Source of the DNA: Phylloscopus collybita
Taxonomy: Eukaryota > Chordata > Aves > Passeriformes > Phylloscopidae
Assembly: GCA_027886175.1 (NCBI GenBank)
Contig: JAJNNQ010000027.1
Coordinates: forward strand, 3,796,001-3,860,000
DNA: 64,000 nucleotides
Reading direction: 5' to 3'
In this document: positions 49,306 through 60,263 of the stretch, piece by piece
Position numbering within the stretch: position 1 is the stretch's first letter
Layout: every line of letters begins with the position of its first letter
The notes under the pieces: model-generated
The model's database searches: none
What the model saw: only the letters and a program-made list of their open reading frames with translations
Told to the model about the DNA's origin: nothing
Translations under genes and position numbers: made by a program

Positions 49306-49408
49306 ATGGCTGCATCGGAAGAAGGGACCGGCTGCTTTCTCCCGCGAGGCAGGTCGCAGAGTGACCCCAGCATCCTCACGGACCCCGCGGGCCCCGGGGA
49401 GCACCCAG
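49306..49408 (+). CDS. PHACTR3: PHACTR3 first coding exon (phosphatase and actin regulator 3, scapinin)
   Basis: The exon encodes 34 residues plus one base of the next codon. It begins MAASEEGTGC and contains RGRSQSDPSILTDP. This matches the amino-terminal exon of vertebrate PHACTR3, where I recall MAASE-x-G-x-GC, RGRSQSDPSVLTD and an end at a phase-1 junction. The same phase is seen here. The ATG at 49306 is the first in frame after a TGA at 49264; +4 is G, but -3 is C, so the context is moderate. The exon ends CACCCAG|GTAAGG, a near-ideal donor. PHACTR3 proteins bind G-actin through RPEL motifs and protein phosphatase 1 through the C-terminus. They associate with the nuclear matrix and act in cytoskeletal control, mainly in brain. 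None of those domains is in this exon. The segment before the donor (PAGPGEHP) is shorter than I recall in mammals. Only the N-terminus lies in the window. Confidence 0.9.
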
Positions 49409-49414
49409 GTAAGG
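49409..49414 (+). other. PHACTR3: Splice donor of PHACTR3 exon 1
   Basis: CAG|GTAAGG fits the U1 consensus at the key positions (CAG, GTAAG). It leaves the reading frame in phase 1, as expected for this exon. Confidence 0.88.
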
Positions 49415-49817
49415 GCTGCGCTCTCGCTGGGGGCGCGCCGGGAGCATCCGGCAATTTGCAGGGAGCCCGTCCGCCGCGGGCGGGCAGGGATCGGGAACAG
49501 ATTTCCTACAGTAAGTGCCGAAATGATGCAGCGGCTGAGCCCCGAACGGGATTAGAGCGAGCGCGTCCCGCGGCTTTGGCATCGCGGCGCCCGCCCGGTG
49601 AGCGCGGGGGGCGCGGCCGGCGCCCGGTCCCGGCCGGCCCGGGGGTCCCCGGGGCCGCCGGCAGCGCTCGACCCCGGCTCCCGCAGAGCTAATTTATGAC
49701 TTTGGTGGGGAGGGGGAAATGAGCGCTAATAAAGCAGGCTGTTTGCATGGGATCGCCATGGAGACAAGGCAAGCAGAGTCATAATTAAACGCTTTCTGCC
49801 CACAAGAAGGTAATTTT

Positions 49818-49854
49818 CACTTCATAGGGAGAAGCGTAATCTCCTTATGAAGTG
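49818..49854 (+). other. 14-bp inverted repeat (hairpin) in intron 1
   Basis: CACTTCATAGGGAG (49818-49831) and CTCCTTATGAAGTG (49841-49854) are reverse complements except for one G opposite T, which pairs as a wobble in RNA. The 9-base loop closes with one more A-T pair. It lies 400 bp into the intron in a stretch that reads as unique sequence. The stem is too short for a typical pre-miRNA. Confidence 0.75.
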
Positions 49855-52584
49855 TGGGCACAGAGGGTGGTGCTGAGGGGACACAGCCAAATCGTTAGTG
49901 TATAAATAGAATATTGTGATTAGATTTTTTTTTCTTTTATTATTTAACAATGGCTAATGGTGTTTTCATCTTTACTTTGAGGAGTAATTCTAAATGTCTG
50001 TTGGTGGTGACTCAGTAATTTCAGCTCGTCAGAATCTAAGCAGTGTTGAGACCTTTAGGAAAAAAAAAAAAGGAAACAAATAGCTACATCACTTTGATGT
50101 GATGTGATTGACCGGAAAGGCACAACAACAAGCTGGAAGCAAAGGGTAAGAGCCAGTTTACTCTCAGTTTCCCTGAATAGATGGTGGTCACACAAGAGCT
50201 GTCAGGTTTCTTTATGAGAAGAGAAGTAATCAAAACAGCGTAAAGACAATGAATGGGGTGTTGATCATCACTACCCACTCCTGATTCCTAAGCCTAGAAA
50301 CGGGTTTAGGGGTTGGGTCAGGCACTGTCAGTCTGCAGGAGACAGTCCCTGGATGCAATTTCGGGTTGAACTTTGCTCCCCTTTCTCAGATTACTGAGTA
50401 AATAAAATATTCCAGGCTCTGTTCATACACCTGCTGTATTGCTTCCAGCTGAGCCAATGAGGATATTAATATTTGTATCTAATTTAAGTTCTTCTATTTA
50501 TTTGCCTTATCCAGCAATTGTGAGCACATTGGTCTGGAGTGAAATACAAATTGAATTAAGGCAAACAGTGGATGATTTATCCCTGATTACCAACTGTTCC
50601 GATACCCTAAGTGAAGGGAACAAAGGACTCTTCTAACATGAACTGCTCGACTCACTCCCAAAGGGGCAATCTTGACTGAAAGAGGAATGTATGCTTCTGC
50701 CATTTGATTTCTGGAAGCAGAAGTGACTAATGAAAGGAAGGCGTGGGCAACCTCAGTTTTAATTCCTTTAGATTGTTTTCCGCTAATTAATTCTTCTGGC
50801 CTTTGTGAGGTAACACAACAAAGAAAGTACACAACATGTCCGACAAATAGACAAAGATACAAACATTGCTGTGCTTTTTGTTAGAAGAAGGAACTGTCAA
50901 TACCAAGGAGCATTTTTTTCCCCCAATACAGACTTCATCAGATGAACCAGTGTCCCATTGCATGGCAGAAGCTCTGCTAAAATGCCCGAGAAGGTGTCTT
51001 GTATGTATTCTGTTATTCATGCAATGTGTGGAGAGAAACAAAAGGTGTTAAATACTTTTTTTTTTTTTAATGGTAGATATGAATAGTCAGTGGTAGGATT
51101 AACATGTTTGGTAAGATTTTCAGGTTTTAAATTTGTTCATTAAATAGTATTCAACATCTGTATGCTTCCAGATGATAATAAAATGAACCTAAATTGCTTA
51201 ATTTAAATAAAATTTTACCATGCAGTGTTGTGAGTGATCATTATGAGCAATTTCATACATTTGGCTACTTAAAAATCTGGAATACAATTTATATTAAGAA
51301 TTATGAATGCTAGATGACATAATTGCAGTTTATCTTATTTTACTGTCCTGGAAAATAATTTTATCATTATCATTATACCAACATAATGATCTACAGACTC
51401 TAAGTCAAAAGACAGGCTTAGGAGTGGGAAATGATATGTCCAAAGTTTGTGTTTACATCCCAACCCTGCTCTCAGACAAACCATGTAGAGAAGTGTGAAC
51501 AGGTAAGATTCTTCATTAATCTAAAAACCAAATTAATTTTATTACCATTTAAGTTATGTGTTTAAATTACAGACAAACAGACCAAAATTATAACAAAATA
51601 TGGGTGTAACTGTAGGATCCCTACCAAACCCCTTCCTACATTTAGGCCTTTGAGTGATGCCATATCCCTGCTGGAGATGCACTCTTGTTTTGGAACAGTT
51701 TTTGGCTCTATGATGTGGTCAGGGATTATTCTGCACCAACTCATTTGGCTGTGCCTACTGAGGAAAGTATATTGAGGTAGGAAATGTGGTAACAGAGGAA
51801 GGCAGCCTAGACTCTCAAAAATTTCCTGGTGGATTTTTGGTCTAAAGACAGATTTACATTCATCTTCTTGACCTGTACAATTACAGGATTTTTTTTGTTT
51901 AGCCCAGCTTTATGCAGGAAGTTTCAGTACCATAGCTGAGAGTGTAGAGCTGGCAGCATAAAGATTTCCATCTACTTCCCAAAGGAAATCCTGTGATGCA
52001 ATGCTTCATTTTCCTCTCTGTCCTGAAACACCAGTTTAACCAGTAGAACTGACCCATCACAGCGGGGTTTGAGCCTCACTGGCTGTCTCAGAATCTGCTC
52101 TCACTGGACCAAATCAACCCCTTTTTAGCTGGCCCTGAGCAATGCAAACCTCAGATCCAAGGAGCTCGGGATAAGCACGCTGCAGATGGTGAGGGTTGGT
52201 TCACCTTTCCTTCATTTGCAGTTTTTTTGATGAACTATTGCTTGGGTGAAAGGTCAAAGGGGGTTTCCCCATGTGAGAGCAGAGCTGAAGTAAGTTTGTT
52301 TGGGAGGTTTTTGTTGTGTTTTGTTCATTTTTAAAGAGCACTCTCTCTTCATCCAGTGAGAGCACGGAATAACTCAGTAACTGGCTGGTTCAAATAGCCT
52401 TTGATTCTGATTTTTGAGAAGTCCTGTACACTCACAGTCCTGACTAATGCCAGCAGAAGCTGCAATTACTCCAAGCCTTGAACAATAAAGGCTTCATGAT
52501 AAAGCCTCTTATCTAGTGTGCTTTTCCTCACAAAGCATTCACTGTGGAAATGAAAAGCTATTTTATAACCTTGATTTAGAAGAG

Positions 52585-52606
52585 CTGTAATCTTTACAGA
52601 TTACAG
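52585..52606. other. Perfect 8-bp inverted repeat with 6-base loop
   Basis: CTGTAATC - TTTACA - GATTACAG. A small cruciform or hairpin, possibly chance in AT-rich sequence. Confidence 0.6.
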
Positions 52607-53278
52607 TGAATTTTGTCACATGTAAAAAAACTTAGAAAATTACCACATGCCACTACAATCTTAAAAATATTCCTATAGTCAGTCAGATAAACAAGGTGTT
52701 CAGTAAACTAGACTGGGGACTGTTAATAGCTATTTATTCCAAAACAGAGATACAAATTCACTGATTTAGATTCTTCATGTGCAACTTTAATTGACCAGCA
52801 GCTCCTCACAGTGATCAGTAAAGATGACACAGTCATGGTCTAAGAAGAAAAGATGGGCTTTAGTTCAGGTTCTACTGACAAAAAGATGATTTCATCCAGC
52901 ATTTAAATGGTGCATAGAGGTCCTATTGGTAATGCAGAGAATACTGGAAATCATATAAGAAAGATAAGAAGGAATGAGTGTTTCTTTGCTTTAATTGGAT
53001 CAGTTATTTATTTTCTCCTTTAAGATAAAATCATTTCAAATGGTATTTAAGTGAACTATTTAGTGGCCACTGAGCAGTATTTTATGAGAATTACTGTAGT
53101 ACAACAAACACTGGGCTTCATGTCTGAGTCTGTTTAAGCTCGCTGTCACGCTGAGTGAGCAAGCCTTGAAAAAGGAGAATGTCCTTAGTTTGGGAAACAG
53201 ACATCAAAATACCCATGTTTTGCCTAACTACAGACTGTCTCTAGGCCAGGCTGTTGTTAAGAAAGTGAATTTCATCTT

Positions 53279-53440
53279 ATTCATAGAATCATAGAATGAT
53301 TTGGGTTGGAAGGGCCCTTACAGATCATCTGGTTCCAACTCCCTGCCACCTTGCTAATCTGATTAGATCAGGTTGCTCCAAGCCCATCCAACCTGGCCTT
53401 GAACACTTCCAGGGATGTCAAGAATTTCCTTATTTTATTT
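53279..53440 (-). mobile_element. CR1 LINE 3' end
   Basis: The plus-strand text starts with two copies of the octamer CATAGAAT. It goes on with 'GATTTGGGTTGGAAGGGCCC' and 'CAGATCATCTGGTTCCAAC', then 'GGTTGCTCCAAGCCC' and 'CCAACCTGGCCTTGAACAC'. This is the reverse complement of the classic bird CR1 3' terminus, including the ATTCTATG tandem octamer. The element therefore lies on the minus strand, opposite to PHACTR3, with its 3' end near 53279. It is heavily 5'-truncated, has low divergence for most of its length, and contains an internal deletion after CCCTGCCA. Confidence 0.93.
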
Positions 53441-55223
53441 GTCTTTCCACTCCTCCACCTTTCCAGATAAGGATCCAGAGAGAAAGGAGAGTCTAAAGAG
53501 AACAGATTTCAGTGTCACCATCTAATTGAGAGACAGTTGCAGGAAGCCAAAATATTGCACTCATTATATCCTTCCAGCAGTCACAGGGCAGAGGGAAGAT
53601 TGACAATCTCATTTGATTTGTATCATAAAAGGGAGGGGTGCACAGACTGAAGAAGAACACACCATGTCAAAACTCTGTATTACTTGAGGAGATATAGACA
53701 ACCATGACAATGTGTGAAAATGTCATCCCTCCCCCCAGCCCCCCCCTCCCCTTAATTTTGGGATAATCCATTTGAATTTGTGTAAGTACACATTGATGCC
53801 ATCACGCTCTGCTCTCTGTGCTGCCACCTTTCCTTCCTGGCACCACACAATTAAAGAAAATCTCCAGGATGGGCATTACTGAGCTCTCCAGCAGACCTTG
53901 CCAGTGGTCCACCATGTGTTCCCTGTCCTCCAGTGAAGGATGTGTATTGAGGCAAGGAGCTGCTGTGGTGCAGGCTGTGGTGTTAGATGTTGTTAGCAGC
54001 TCTGTCATCATAATTTCTTACTGCCTGGTGAAGGGGGGCTCCTCAGCTCTCCTCTGGTGTGGTGTGCCTCAAGACCTGACAAGTTAAAGCTACTGCAAAG
54101 TAGCTGTTCCAGAGATACATGATCATGTCTACGCCAGACACTAATTCCCTTTTAATTTCTATTGATACCACACGTAATCAGCAGCACTGTGCTCTGAATT
54201 AACTCCAGGGGAGAGTTTAAAGAGATTGCATAAGACTTTAAAGGTCCTCCACCGCCGTTTCTCGTTTTCGTAATTCAAAAGTTCTATAGCAGGCAGCATT
54301 CTTGTAAGTATTCTTCTAGGATGCTAAGAAGAGATGCTGAGATGAGAATTGAAGTGTTCTGTTCCTTTTGTATCATCTCTCTTTGGGCTGGAGGCTGACC
54401 TGAAACCCAGCAGAGCCTCTCAGGCAGTGTGAGGAAGGACATCAGCCATCCCAGTAATGGCCAGGGAAAGTTGTGATGCAATAAACAGCAGGTGTAGGAA
54501 TACTCTCTAATATGGCTTTCTCTTTCTTGTCTTCTGTGCTGAAGCTGTAACCTCCCCTGGATGGACTGTGCCACTCCACATCTATCAATGTCTTCTAGTA
54601 ACATTTTTGGGTTGCTTTAGCTGCTGAAGATTTTAGTTGACTCCTGTTACTGCTGTATTTGTTCCTTGAAGAAGATTGCTCAGTCTGAGTCTTGAGCAGT
54701 GGTAGGCAGCCTGTGAGCCCCTGGAAAGCTGTGCTTTCCCCCTGAACCAGGACACTGGTAACCTCAGTGATGTTGGAAGCTACTGGCAGGGGATGTTTGG
54801 GAACTCATAAGCAGATTGGAAGTGAAGTGTGGTAGGTTTGGGCTGCAGGTGCTGGCATGGAGCAAAGGGAAGGCAAAGACAAACAAGAATTCAGCTGGAG
54901 TGCACAGAGATTGGTGCCAGCTCTGAATCTGCTCGAGCCATTTTTGCTGCAAATTCAAGCCAGGCCCATAATTCAGAAAATCTTCTAAGTGTGTGCTTAA
55001 CTTCCAAAATGTGCTTAAGATGGAAGGAAATTGATAGCAGAGAGAGGACAGAGTGACGCTGTGGGTGCCCTGCCTGTCAGCTGGGCTGCTGCTTCATCCT
55101 TCTGCAGTCCTTTGGATCACTGCAACTTAAAGCAGGGACTTAAAGGCTTATCTGTGATGTCTTTAGTTGTTACATGAATTTTCAAATATTATCCTAATGC
55201 TTGAGCCAGGCCACCTATAAAAA

Positions 55224-55257
55224 GTTGGGTTTTTTTTTTTTTGTTTTGTTTGTTTTG

Positions 55258-55288
<31 letters not shown>

Positions 55289-55298
55289 TGTTTTTTGT
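55224..55298. repeat. T/G-only repeat, (TTTTG)n type
   Basis: T-run followed by about eleven TTTTG or TTTG units and another T-rich part, with no A or C over about 75 bp. It mirrors, on the opposite strand, the CAAAA array at 39.8 kb. It may be the poly(A)-type end of a minus-strand insertion, but no element body was recognised. Confidence 0.85.
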
Positions 55299-56798
55299 TA
55301 TTTTTTCACCAGAAAGATTCTGGTTTCCATTTCCTCTTTCTCTATCTTTCTCTATCAACAAGTCTGTTCTGTTAACAGAGTTTTTTCACCTGCATTATAT
55401 TTCTTCTGAAACAGAGTTTTACCAGGTCTCCTACATCCTTTCCTTTATTAATTTATGGACAAAATTAGCTAATCAGTGCTTTTGCTCCAGTTTATAACAG
55501 AACCCTATGTTTTATATCTGTGAAACTTAGTGATATTCTCTCATTCAGAAGTTCCTATTCCTAACAAAAGGGCTCCCTGCAGAAAGTTGCTATTGCACAC
55601 CTAATGGGGGCTGTACTCAGGAATTCTCAGTAGTGACTGGGAACATGCAGGCTATTAGTTAATATCCCATTTTCCTTTCCACTGAAATCCAAATTGAGTC
55701 CTATAAAGCCTCCCAAAACTTTTGCTGTTTGTGTGAATGTAGAGTTAGAGGTTTTTTCTGACATAGCACCTGAAAATCATCACCATATTGCCAAGTACTC
55801 CACTGGGAGTTACATTTTAAGAAATGGTCCGCTGTGCTTTTGAGAAGGCCTTTTTGTTTCTCATCAAATTCCCAATTCCTTCTCCATCAGACCTAACTGG
55901 ACCCCAAGTCTCTGTGATGCAGAGAAATTCACTGGGAGCACAGAACTCCTTTTTCCCCTGGGTCCTGCAGCAGAGAATCTCCTCTTTCCCCAGCAGCCCT
56001 TGTCCCTGGCACGACTCACCTCACACATGGCAGCTCTGCTCCAGCATTTTCCAGGAGGGGAGAATGATCTCTCCATCTCTGGAGAGGAGGATGGGCACAG
56101 TGTGCTGGGGAAGCTGCAGAGGTGGAACTTCCTGGGCGTGGGTCCTCTTGCTCCAAATGCATCATTTTGGTCCTGCACATATAATTTGTGTCACTGGTGG
56201 GTTATCATTACACTGCTCAACATGATGCACACTTAACACAAACTGCTTTTTGCTGTTGCCTGAGTAGCTTACTTACTGATACTCAGTTTATTTTTTGGGA
56301 ATCAAGAGAGAGCTTGGTGAAGTTATGTTTTAATGCTACTTTTGCAGAAATTAAATGAGGTCAGTTAATAAGTATGCTATTCATGCCGAGGGTAGGCTTT
56401 AGGCTTTTCCAGGGTTTGAGTGTTCCCAGTGTTTGGAGATTTGTATTTAGCCAAACTTTAGAGTAAAGGAAATACAGAGCTTTAATGGGGAAAAAAGTGT
56501 ATAAAAGTTGTCTTTTCTTCTAAATCCCAAGTTGGCAGGTAGTCTGAATGTTGCTGAAAAGACACTTAAACCGTTAAAACCTCTTTATGCAAGAAGTGGA
56601 AATACTGATTATGCACCATCAAAACTTAGACTGGATTTATGAGGGTGAGGTCATCATATTGGAAACCTGGTGGTTTTTTATGTTTACCTTTGTCTCTTTA
56701 ATTCAGGCTTTCTTTTAAAATAAAAGTAAACCCCAAATTTGATTGCATACCTTAAGTAAAGGAACTCAGACCTAATTTACACACCTAATAACTTCTTC

Positions 56799-56841
56799 AC
56801 ACGAGTCGTTGCTTCTCTATGCAAATAAGAGGAACTCGTGT
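56799..56841. other. 8-bp inverted repeat flanking an octamer motif
   Basis: ACACGAGT (56799-56806) and ACTCGTGT (56834-56841) are perfect reverse complements. Between them lies ATGCAAAT (56819-56826), the POU-family octamer. CpG-containing words are rare in this AT-rich intron, so the pair stands out. Possible intronic regulatory element; not proven. Confidence 0.4.
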
Positions 56842-57859
56842 CTGTTAAATAATAAAAGATCTTCACACTTTAGCTATGAATGAAGGTGGTTCAAGATTAT
56901 TCATTCAGTTAATGTTTGCACCACACTTTGAGAATGGAATGAGTTACGTAATGCTGGGAGTCATGTTTATCTGGAAATGTAACTGTATATTTTAGTGAGT
57001 AGTTAAGTAACTGGTAATTTTCCCCAAAATATTTAATTTGGGAATTCTCTTTCAAGACTGCCCAGATTGTGCTCTAATGAATGAGCTACACCATTTACTT
57101 ATTTATAAAACAGGGGTTTTAAACCAAATTTATGGCTTTGTGTTTTTAAAATTTTAATATGTAGAATTAATTGCCCTTGCTTCTCTAAGCAGGTGAAGTC
57201 TATAAATACTAAGACAAAATATACCTTGATTTTGCTTCAAAATGTGGCCAGTTTGGATGCTAATACAATAGATTTTTTGTGCCCATTAAATCCCATGCTT
57301 TTGTTTGAAATTCAGGTTGATTTATGGCCTAACAAATACACAATTTATACATGCCCCAGACAGAACCTCATATAGCGACTTGACGCAGGTCAATAGCTCC
57401 GTGCCTGAGCCTGCATAAATATTTCAGTAAGATGATCTGAATCAAAGGGGATCTTATCTTGCTTTCTGTAGTACAGTGATATTCTGGGTCAGGAATGTGG
57501 ACCTGTGGTTACAGCTGAAGGAAGGCTTGTCCTCATGCATAAAGCACTTCAGAATTGTTCACATAATGAAGAGACAGTTTGCGAGTTAATTTCCTTAATC
57601 CAATTTTTTTTTTTTTTAAAATCCTCAAACTGTTCAGCTGCTGCATAACCAGCAAGTGGACACAGATCACTGCATTACATCAAACCAGTGAAGCCTTCAC
57701 TGTTTTCTGAGGGCTGTTCCATCCCTCAGGCCACACAGTCTTCCCTGTGCCTTGTCCATATTGATCTGCTGGGAATGGCTGTCACTTTTCATTCAGTTGC
57801 TCTCAGAACTCTAAATCTCATCTCTCAGCTAAACAGCCTGCACCAAGACTTGGGTTTTT

Positions 57860-57990
57860 ATCCTTAAAAGAACACAAGAAATGCTGCACTGAGTCAGGAC
57901 TGAGGTGTGTCCAGCCTAGGACAGTGTTCCTGACAGGGGCTGGAAGCTTGGGACAGGCTGGGAGCAAAGGGAAGGGTGCCTGAAGGAGCA
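57860..57990 (-). mobile_element. Old CR1-related fragment
   Basis: The plus-strand text 'ACAAGAAATGCTGCACTGAG' is followed by 'TCAGGACTGAGGTGTGTCC', then 'AGCCTAGGACAGTGTTCCTG' and 'ACAGGGGCTGGAAGC'. It follows the reverse complement of the 3' end of an older CR1 group seen in sauropsids (GGGTCAGACC..GGTCCATCTAGCCCAGT..CTGACAGTGGCC). It is clearly more diverged than the element at 53.3 kb. Assignment to subfamily is not possible by eye. Confidence 0.6.
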
Positions 57991-60210
57991 CACATGAATT
58001 CCACATGAAATCATCAGGGTTAGTCTCCTGTGCTGCCTTCAACTTCCAGCCACAGGGGCTGATGCTCTGGGCAGGTTTGCTCAGCATCTCAAACAAGTCC
58101 TGCTGTCTTGGGGAGCTCAGACAGAACCTGAGTGAAAATCAGCCTCCAAGAGAGTTTCTTGGCTCCTGCAAGCTTATTTGTAGTTGTTCCATCATGAATG
58201 AGATGAATCTCTGTGGAATATTTAAATAGAGCGAACATGATAGTGTATGCAACACTGATTTAATTGGGTTTCTCTGAAGTTTATGCTTTGCAGATGGGAC
58301 TTCTGTAATTTTGTAAGCTCTGCATTTAGGATAGAAGAAAAAATGTAATTTTTTTTTTTTTTTTAAATTATAGCAGTTCTGTAGACTGGGTAGCAGCTTT
58401 CTGAGATTGCAGAGGTTTCAGGGAGAAAAACATCCTATTTTCAGATACAGCGCTTCAACTTAACTTCAGCTTAAATGTTTCCCTCCATGACAGTTGCTCA
58501 TTTGACTTTGCTCCATGTTACAGTGCCTCGAAGGAGAGAATATGTACTCACATTAGACCGCCAACTACACAGAGAAAGCTCTAGAAAAAAGAAAATGGAG
58601 TCTTGGACTCATCCAAATTCTCCACTTGCCCAACATAAGTTTTAAATGCCTTGTTTCTTGTTTAACTCAAGAAAATTACTGGAAAAATCAGAACTGAGAT
58701 AAACTGTGAGTTTCACTTCAGATTTCACAGGACATACTTAACTGCAGAGAACTTAATAACACATCTCCCTGCAAGTGAGGAACGTGAGTGAACTCCTGCC
58801 CCTTGGGAATCCCCTACCTTTAGGAACATACCAGAGGTTCCTGAGAATGTGCTGTTTTACTGTAAACTCCTGATACCAATTTCAGGATGGAATGGCGTGA
58901 TACAAAAACTGTGTATCCTCACTAAACCCTTGATTCTGTTTGATCTGGAGTGGGAGCAAATATCAGCCACTGCCTGAGGCTGCTGCCCTGAACCCTTGCA
59001 GCAGTGGTGAACTTAACAGATGACATGATCAGATGTGGATTTTCTTAAGGCAAACATAGGGAATGTGAACTACAGCTGTCAAGATGGATAGCAGAGAGAC
59101 TTCTTAGTGTTATGGTGTACATTTGCTGCTGTAATTCAACCAGAAGAATAAACTGAAAGGAAGCCAAAGAAAAGATAATTTTAACATGTAGAAGTACAAA
59201 GGAGCATCCTTCGTGCATGAATGAAAATGTTTTAAGAAGGAACCCTAACTAATAGAAATTTATCTGTACGTCTCTTTAGCCCAAGGAAGTATCACTGAAG
59301 GCAACACAGGCTGGTCTGGAAGACTGGCATTCCTTCTGTCTCATTGGGTCGGTGCTTCCTTACATTCTCTTGTTTGCATGTGGCAGGGTAGAGCTTGTTA
59401 CAACTCTTTTTACTTCTCAGTCTGTTTTCTCTACAGTTTTTTGACTTTTCTTCCATCCAGTCTGAGTTCATTCTGGTAGCTAGCTCTTCTGCCTTAGCAA
59501 ATTCAGCAGCTCCTGCTCCAGAGGCCTTTCTCCCAAATGATTCTTGTGGAAATAGAATGGGTGTTCCTGCTGTAACAACAGAGAAGCCAACAAAGCCTGC
59601 CTCCCTCCAGATCCTCAGTTTGATCTTAAACTGCTAAAAATCTCATTTATGACTGAGGACTTCAGATTGGCTACTCTGTTGCCTAATGAAGAGTCAGACC
59701 CAGTGAAGCCTCTTCCCTTTAGGGCCTCACAGCTCAGCTCTCCTGTGGGTGCTTGGGTGTGGAACCAAACCTGACCTCACACCCAAGCTCTTCCTACAGG
59801 CAGCACTTTGGAGGGTCACTGGTGTCGTTCTTCATCATCTCCATCCTTCCTTGAAAGCTGCCAGTGAGCTCCAAAGGTATTGTGGGTGACAGGAGATGAA
59901 GGGGTTAAACCCTTGTTTGTGAAAGAAGAACCCAGGAGCAAAAAAACAGGGGAAGCTGCTTTCAATAACTTGTTCCATTTATATTTTTCTCACTCTTGCT
60001 CTCACAACACAACTTCTAGGCTTTATTCCAACACATCAAGGGTCTCGAGTTCTACCAACCTTTTCTGAAAAAGCTGCACTATGACCTGGGGCATGACTCA
60101 TCTCTCTGATTTGGGAGATGATATTTTATGTAATCAGCTATTTGCGTCCTGCACCTGCGGAAAATCTATTCTGCTTTGCACCTTGGAATTTAGTGTTTGT
60201 TGATTCACCT

Positions 60211-60211
60211 T

Positions 60212-60243
<32 letters not shown>

Positions 60244-60263
60244 ATTTTATTTTTTTTTTTTAG
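60211..60263. repeat. A/T-only simple repeat, (TTTA)n and (TTTTA)n
   Basis: A run of ATTT and ATTTT words ends in a long T-run. Ordinary low-complexity sequence within the intron. Confidence 0.85.

Larger units (their letters stand above)
48300..49690 (+). promoter_or_regulatory. PHACTR3: CpG-island promoter of PHACTR3
   Basis: About 1.4 kb is strikingly GC- and CpG-rich against AT-rich DNA on both sides, the only such block associated with a gene start in the window. No TATA box is seen in the core. GC boxes lie at 48743-48756, a perfect CRE at 48882-48889, and several G- or C-run tracts surround them. Transcription probably starts somewhere between the CRE and about 49,000, in the dispersed fashion usual for CpG promoters; the exact site cannot be read from sequence. 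The island spans the 5' UTR, the first coding exon and the first 280 bp of intron 1. Confidence 0.85.

Noticed and set aside
48301..49404. 367-codon minus-strand ORF across the CpG island, with several other long GC-rich ORFs
   Set aside because: Stop codons are rare in any frame at this GC content. The peptide is low complexity, runs through the 17-bp repeat, and lies antisense to the PHACTR3 exon.
52251..52263. AGGTCAAAGGGGG, resembling a nuclear-receptor DR1 site
   Set aside because: The second half-site is poor and there is no supporting context.
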